From NCBI GenBank assembly GCA_045590855.1, contig JAZNRV010000106.1:1-10165 (forward strand): a stretch of 10,165 nt of DNA. The letters are read 5' to 3'. This document shows, in pieces, positions 6,248-10,165 of the stretch. Numbering within the stretch: position 1 is the first letter of the stretch; every line of letters starts with the position of its first letter. The stretch is from RGIG3009 sp045590855. Lineage in GTDB: Bacteria; Bacillota; Clostridia; Oscillospirales; Acutalibacteraceae. The notes under the pieces are model-generated. The model saw nothing but the letters and a program-made list of their open reading frames with translations, did not search any database and had not been told where the DNA came from. Made by a program: the position numbers and the translations under genes.

Positions 6248-6841
6248 ATGTCACCCCAAACACCGCGTCATGCCAGGCGGGGCATTATTGGTGTTGTTAT
6301 AGCAATTGTTAAATGGCTTCGCGATGTGCGAATTTCCGTGTACAGCACCGTTTTAACCGTTTGTTTTACGGTGTTGGTGTTTTTGCTTTGTTTTCTCTTC
6401 TTTCGTCCGACTGTGGTTTACGGGTCTTCAATGTATCCGACCCTTTCTTCAAACGATGTTTTGTTGTTAAATGGTGTCAATCACGAACTTACCCATGGCG
6501 ATATTGCCGTTATTCGTCAAACCAATGACGCGCTTCTTATCAAACGAGTCATTGGTCTTGCCGGCGACACAATTTACATAAATGGGGAAGACGGATGTGT
6601 TTATCGCAACGGAGAACGCCTTAACGAGCCGTATATTATCTCTCCCACACCGGCGCAACAATTGGTAGGGGAAGTCACCGTACCGCCCGGACATATATTT
6701 GTGTTGGGTGATAATCGCACCAATTCACACGATAGCCGTTATAACGACATTGGTATGGTATCTTTGGACGCTGTTATCGGCAAAGCGGTGTTTCGTTTAT
6801 ATCCCTTTAAATCAGCCGGAAAAATCGTAGCGGAGGAGTGA
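6248..6841 (+). CDS. lepB: Signal peptidase I (first copy)
   Basis: A 197-residue type I signal peptidase (S26A), which cuts signal peptides from secreted proteins at the outer face of the membrane. One membrane anchor lies at about 33-53. The catalytic serine is S61 in YGSSMYPTL and the general base is K99 in LIKRVIGLAGD. The C-terminal family box is present as VLGDNRTNSHDSR (about 152-164). ATG 6248 is preceded by AAAGGAG (6232-6238). The N-terminus carries a basic cytoplasmic segment (RHARR, then KWLRDVR) longer than that of the second copy. The gene follows the rplS terminator with no clear promoter of its own and runs into ylqF with a 4-nt gap. Confidence 0.96.
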   Translation: MSPQTPRHARRGIIGVVIAIVKWLRDVRISVYSTVLTVCFTVLVFLLCFLFFRPTVVYGSSMYPTLSSNDVLLLNGVNHELTHGDIAVIRQTNDALLIKRVIGLAGDTIYINGEDGCVYRNGERLNEPYIISPTPAQQLVGEVTVPPGHIFVLGDNRTNSHDSRYNDIGMVSLDAVIGKAVFRLYPFKSAGKIVAEE

Positions 6842-6845
6842 CACA

Positions 6846-7712
6846 ATGGACCAATCGATTCAATGGTTTCCGGGGCATATGACCCGTACAAAACGAAAAA
6901 TTACCGAATTACTTCCTTTGGTAGACATTGTGGTAGAAGTAATCGATGCCCGCATTCCGATAAGTAGCCGTAATCCGGACTTGGATGCCCTGATTGCCGA
7001 TAAACCTCGTTTGCTTGTGATGAACAAGGCGGATATTGCCGACCAAAACGCAACCGAGCGGTGGTTACAGGAATATCGTCGGTTGGGACAAGCAGCAATG
7101 GCAGCAGATTGCAAAAGCGGAAAAGGTGTTTCGCAATTTGTTCCGCTTTTGCGAGAAACATTGCACGATAAATTATCCTTGTGGGCACAAAAAGGCATGG
7201 TCAACCGTGCGATTCGTGCTATGGTGGTGGGAATACCCAACTCCGGGAAATCCTCGTTTATTAACCGTATGGCGCGTGGCGGAAAAGCCAAAGTGGAAGA
7301 CCGTCCCGGCGTGACGCGTAATCAACAATGGTTTGTGATTGACAGCGGTGCCCAATTGTTGGACACTCCCGGTATTTTGTGGCCGAAGTTTGACGACCAA
7401 ACAGTGGCCATGCATTTGGCGTTTACCGGTGCCATTCGTGATGAAATTATGGACAGCGAAGAACTCGCCTTTGAACTGCTCAAAATATTAGCCAAAGATT
7501 ACGAACCGATGTTGCGTGAACGCTACAAACTGACCGAAGATTTCCCCGAGGATGCGTGGGAATTATTACAACAAATCGGCAAAAAACGCGGTATGCTCAT
7601 TTCGGGAGGGGAAGTGGATACGTTGCGCGCTTCTACCATGCTTTTGGATGAGTATCGCGGTGGCAAACTCGGTCGTATCACGTTGGAACGACCGAATAAG
7701 GGGACGATATAA
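6846..7712 (+). CDS. ylqF: Ribosome biogenesis GTPase YlqF/RbgA
   Basis: A 288-residue circularly permuted GTPase that acts late in 50S subunit assembly. The motif order is permuted: G4 NKAD (60-63), G5-like DCKSGKG (88-94), G1 GIPNSGKSS (129-137, K135), G2 threonine in RPGVTRNQ (T157), G3 DTPG (173-176). The N-terminus IQWFPGHMTRTKR is diagnostic of the family, and a helical RNA-binding C-terminal domain (about 190-288) ends in KLGRITLERP. Start ATG 6846 follows GGAGG (6832-6836), which overlaps the end of lepB. It sits between two signal peptidase genes and upstream of rnhB, close to the B. subtilis order rplS-ylqF-rnhB. Confidence 0.97.
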   Translation: MDQSIQWFPGHMTRTKRKITELLPLVDIVVEVIDARIPISSRNPDLDALIADKPRLLVMNKADIADQNATERWLQEYRRLGQAAMAADCKSGKGVSQFVPLLRETLHDKLSLWAQKGMVNRAIRAMVVGIPNSGKSSFINRMARGGKAKVEDRPGVTRNQQWFVIDSGAQLLDTPGILWPKFDDQTVAMHLAFTGAIRDEIMDSEELAFELLKILAKDYEPMLRERYKLTEDFPEDAWELLQQIGKKRGMLISGGEVDTLRASTMLLDEYRGGKLGRITLERPNKGTI

Positions 7713-7714
7713 TC

Positions 7715-8251
7715 GTGGAAAAAACAAAAAAGAAAACGCATTTGTACGAGTGGATAGAATCTATCACTATAGCGTTGCTGGTAATTACTGCTGTTTTCAC
7801 GTTTTGTTTTCGCTTGGTGGACGTGGACGGGACGTCCATGCTCCCCACATTGCAACATGGGGAACGTTTGGTGTTATCCAGAATTCCGTACACCCCAACG
7901 CGCGGGGATATTGTGGTGGTTAGTCAAGGTGTTGACCGTGAACCGCTGATTAAACGGATTATCGCAGTGGCAGGTGACACTGTTCGCGTGGACGAAGAAA
8001 CCGGAGAAGTTTTCTTGAACGGAGAAAAACTGAATGAAACGTACATCCACGTGCCGACAGCGCTCGAAAAAATGACTAAGGAAGTAACCGTTCCCGAAAA
8101 CCAAGTGTTTGTAATGGGGGATAACCGTAGCAAAGGTCAGTCGTTGGATAGCCGCACGTTTGGCTGTGTTTTGGAAGAACAATTAGCGGGAAAAGTGGTA
8201 TTTCGTTTGTTTCCGGCAAATCGTATGGGAGGATTATATGACGAATCTTGA
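7715..8251 (+). CDS. lepB: Signal peptidase I (second copy)
   Basis: A 178-residue type I signal peptidase, clearly paralogous to the copy at 6248. It has a basic N-terminus (KTKKK), one membrane segment (about 15-33), catalytic S41 in VDGTSMLPTL, general base K80 in LIKRIIAVAGD, and the box VMGDNRSKGQSLDSR (about 133-147). Both catalytic residues are intact, so both copies should be active. The start is GTG 7715, 2 nt after the ylqF stop, with AAGGGGA (7698-7704) as ribosome site. It has a shorter N-terminal cytoplasmic part than the first copy and differs in the box region (SKGQSLDSR against TNSHDSR), which may mean different preproprotein preference. It overlaps rnhB by 14 nt. Confidence 0.96.
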   Translation: MEKTKKKTHLYEWIESITIALLVITAVFTFCFRLVDVDGTSMLPTLQHGERLVLSRIPYTPTRGDIVVVSQGVDREPLIKRIIAVAGDTVRVDEETGEVFLNGEKLNETYIHVPTALEKMTKEVTVPENQVFVMGDNRSKGQSLDSRTFGCVLEEQLAGKVVFRLFPANRMGGLYDES

Positions 8252-8837
8252 ATTTGATGCAGCGTGTCGTGCCGAAGGGGTATCGTTTTTGTGCGGCGTG
8301 GATGAAGCGGGTCGTGGTCCGCTGGCGGGTCCCGTTTTTGCGGCAGCCGTCATTTTTGACCCCGAGCGTGTTCCCGAAGGACTTAACGATTCCAAAAAAC
8401 TTTCCGAAAAAAAACGGGAAAAACTGTTTGACGAAATTTGCGAACAAGCGCAGACGTTTAGCATTGCCAGTGCCTCGGTAGAAGAAATTGAAACTGTAAA
8501 CATACTGCAAGCCACTTTTTTGGCAATGAAACGCGCGGTGGATGGCTTGTCGGTTGTCCCCGGTCTTATTTTGGTAGACGGTAACAAAATACCGCAAGGA
8601 TTGCCGTCGGATGCCCGCGCTGTCATTGGCGGCGATGCGTTGTCGGCAACGATTGGTGCCGCTTCCGTGCTGGCAAAAGTCAGCCGTGACCGCTATATGC
8701 TGGAATTGGACAAACAATATCCCGAATACGTTTTTTCAAAACACAAAGGCTACGGAACGGCATTGCATTATGAACGCCTTCGAGAACATGGTATTTCACC
8801 TGTACATCGCCGCAGTTTTTTGAAAAATTTCAAATAA
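8238..8837 (+). CDS. rnhB: Ribonuclease HII
   Basis: A 199-residue RNase HII, which cuts RNA in RNA-DNA hybrids and removes single ribonucleotides from DNA. The four acidic catalytic residues are visible: D22 and E23 in GVDEAGRGPLAGP, D114 in ILVDGNK, and D151 in KVSRDRYM. The later KHKGYGT motif (168-174) is also typical. Length is normal for the shorter family members. ATG 8238 is preceded by GGGAGGA (8227-8233) and lies within the end of the second lepB, pointing to coupled translation. The position after ylqF is the same as in B. subtilis, apart from the inserted lepB. Confidence 0.97.
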   Translation: MTNLEFDAACRAEGVSFLCGVDEAGRGPLAGPVFAAAVIFDPERVPEGLNDSKKLSEKKREKLFDEICEQAQTFSIASASVEEIETVNILQATFLAMKRAVDGLSVVPGLILVDGNKIPQGLPSDARAVIGGDALSATIGAASVLAKVSRDRYMLELDKQYPEYVFSKHKGYGTALHYERLREHGISPVHRRSFLKNFK

Positions 8838-8849
8838 GGGGTGCCAAAC

Positions 8850-9215
8850 ATGGCAGGTGTTTCCAAAGGAGCCGCCGGTGAAATATTGGCTGCTCGGTTT
8901 TTACGCGACGCAGGTTGTCAAATTCTTGCCGCCAATTTTCGCACGCGGTTTGGCGAAATTGACATTATTGCCGCAAACGATGAATATATTGTCTTTGTGG
9001 AAGTGAAGAGCCGTGCCGAAGATGCACGGTATATGCCCAGGGAAGCGGTAACCGCTGACAAACAACGGCGCATTATCAAAACGGCACTATTATACATTCG
9101 CCGTTATCCCGATTCGCGGCAAATGCGCTTTGATGTTATTGAAATTGTTACTGCAAAAAATCATCCCATGAAAGCATTGCATATCCACCATATTCCAAAC
9201 GCCTATGGAGGATAA
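8850..9215 (+). CDS. yraN: YraN family protein (UPF0102), nuclease-fold
   Basis: A 121-residue protein of the YraN/UPF0102 family. It has the restriction-endonuclease-like core: E11 in the first helix (GAAGEILAARFL), GEIDII (35-40, D38) and FVEVKSR (49-55, E51 and K53), which together form a PD-(D/E)XK-type site. A basic helical part (RRIIKTALLYIRRYP) and the strand RFDVIEI follow. The cellular role is not established; the frequent link with rnhB suggests nucleic-acid processing. ATG 8850 is preferred over in-frame GTG 8841 because AAGGGG (8836-8841) is at the right distance for 8850 and overlaps the GTG itself. The ribosome site begins within the rnhB stop codon. Confidence 0.92.
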   Translation: MAGVSKGAAGEILAARFLRDAGCQILAANFRTRFGEIDIIAANDEYIVFVEVKSRAEDARYMPREAVTADKQRRIIKTALLYIRRYPDSRQMRFDVIEIVTAKNHPMKALHIHHIPNAYGG

Positions 9216-9218
9216 TTC

Positions 9219-10112
9219 ATGCGCTTTTTTGATTTGCATTGCGATACGTTGTACGAAATGTATTCTCAAAACTGTTCGTTATATCAAAACAACTTACATA
9301 TTGATTTGCAAAAAGGCAGTCGCTTTTCGCCATGGTTTCAGGTGTTCGCCATATGGATACCCGACACTTTACAAGGTGAAAAGGCACTGTCTTTTTTTCA
9401 AAATGTATGGTGTTATGCAAAAGAACAAGAAAAGAAATACACGAAATATATTTCGTTTGTTAACAACAAAGAAGAATCGCAAAAAGCTGTGCGCGAGGGA
9501 AAATGCGCGGCGATACTTGCCGTAGAAGGCGGCTCTTTGTTGGCGAGCAAGCCAGAAACGATGGCTCAATTAGCATTGCAAGGTGTCAAGGTTATCACCT
9601 TGACATGGAATGGAAGTAATGAGTTGGGAAACGGTTGTTTGTCAAACCTTAAAGGCGGATTAACAACGCTTGGAAAAGAAGTTGTGCGCAACATGGCAAG
9701 ACACGGACTGGTTGTGGACGTTTCGCATTTGAACGAAGCGGGATTTTGGGATGTGGCAGAAATGGTGGATAAACCTTTTATTGCCACTCATTCCGTGTCG
9801 GCAACAGTCAACAAACACCCACGCAATTTAAGCGACAGCCAATTTGCGCAAATTCGTGATAGCGGTGGGGTAGTGGGAATCAATTTTTGTTCTGACCAGT
9901 TGGGCCGTTTGGATTTTGAAACGATATATCGGCATATCAATCATTTTTGTGAATGCGATGGCGAAAACATCGTTGCCATCGGAACCGATTTTGACGGAAC
10001 CACGCTAACACCCCCTTGGAATAACATGGGGGTAATGGAACAATTATCAGAATTTTTAATTAAAAAAGGTTTTTCATCGGTGATGACGGATAAACTGTTT
10101 TTCAAAAATGCG
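9219..10112 (+). CDS. Dipeptidase, peptidase family M19 (3' end lost to adapter)
   Basis: A zinc dipeptidase of the membrane/renal dipeptidase family. The metal and active-site residues are all present: H7 and D9 in DLHCDTL, E103 in AVEGG, H170 in VDVSHLNE, H191 in ATHSVS, and D257 in IGTDFDG; RNLSD (202-206) is also conserved. There is no signal peptide, so it is cytoplasmic and probably hydrolyses dipeptides, possibly from peptide or wall turnover. ATG 9219 follows GGAGGA (9207-9212), 3 nt after yraN. Genomic sequence gives 298 codons up to KLFFKNA. The frame continues seven codons to TAG 10134-10136, but those bases are sequencing adapter, so the stop is artificial. Family members usually extend roughly 10-20 residues further here. 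Treat as a 3'-partial gene. Confidence 0.93.
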
Positions 10113-10165
10113 AAGTCGGAGGCCAAGCGGTCTTAGGAAGACAAGACCTGATAACAACTCCTTGG
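10113..10165 (+). other. BGI/MGI sequencing adapter left at the contig end
   Basis: Bases 10113-10144 match, from memory, the full 32-nt DNBSEQ (BGI/MGI) adapter that opens AAGTCGGAGGCC and ends TAGGAAGACAA. A 10-nt stretch (10145-10154, GACCTGATAA) follows, the size of a sample barcode. CAACTCCTTGG (10155-10165) then matches the start of the reverse complement of the second adapter arm. The order adapter, 10-base barcode, adapter is exactly the library construct. This is not organism DNA. Confidence 0.96.

Noticed and set aside
8076..8717. Open frame of 213 codons on the minus strand across the second lepB and rnhB
   Set aside because: It is antisense to two genes with intact catalytic motifs, shows no ribosome site of note, and has the low-complexity look of a reverse-frame shadow.
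10113..10165. Possible tRNA-like or small RNA structure at the right end
   Set aside because: The GC-rich unusual sequence first suggested an RNA gene, but it matches sequencing adapter plus a barcode-sized spacer in the exact expected order.
1..10165. Mobile element, CRISPR array, toxin-antitoxin or defence system
   Set aside because: No transposase, integrase, direct repeat array, small paired genes or known defence domain was seen on either strand. Gene order and composition look like ordinary core chromosome.

Overview
The window looks like the end of a contig from an endospore-forming, low-to-moderate GC member of the Clostridia. The evidence is a full-length SpoIVA, an M23/M50 pair resembling SpoIVFA/SpoIVFB, strong GGAGG ribosome binding sites and conserved Firmicutes housekeeping gene order (rplS, ylqF/rbgA, rnhB). 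The species cannot be named from sequence reading alone. All real genes lie on the + strand. No rRNA, tRNA, CRISPR array, transposon or prophage was seen.

Layout. Bases 1-152 hold the tail of a CBS-domain protein, closed by an intrinsic terminator (164-196). spoIVA (265-1746) follows with a possible SigE promoter and its own terminator (1760-1795). Next come a membrane-anchored M23 peptidase (1811-2509) and an overlapping M50 site-2 protease (2502-3089), in the same order as spoIVFA-spoIVFB. A SigmaA-type promoter (3086-3114) then starts a two-gene unit: a B12-type radical SAM protein of the TIGR03960 kind (3143-4984) and its usual DUF2344 partner (4971-5639). A second SigmaA-type promoter (5656-5684) and a leader of about 130 nt with competing hairpins precede rplS (5822-6166) and its terminator (6178-6208). 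A tightly packed run follows: lepB, ylqF, second lepB, rnhB, yraN and an M19 dipeptidase (6248-10112).

How the genes work together. The left third concerns sporulation: SpoIVA builds the coat basement layer on the forespore, and the M23/M50 pair probably belongs to the SigK-activation checkpoint or a related engulfment-membrane function. The right half joins ribosome assembly (L19 and the YlqF GTPase that matures the 50S subunit), protein secretion (two signal peptidases I), RNA-DNA hybrid repair (RNase HII) and a YraN nuclease-fold protein. The radical SAM/DUF2344 pair is conserved but has no function I can assign from sequence.

Most important correction: the last 53 bases (10113-10165) are not genomic. 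They match a BGI/MGI (DNBSEQ) sequencing adapter, followed by a 10-base spacer the size of a sample barcode and the start of the opposite adapter arm. The dipeptidase gene therefore ends artificially. Its last seven codons and stop come from adapter, and the true C-terminus is missing.

I did not find a convincing undescribed defence or mobile system. The best biological leads are the radical SAM/DUF2344 pair, the rplS leader and the short M50 protease with a catalytically intact M23 partner.
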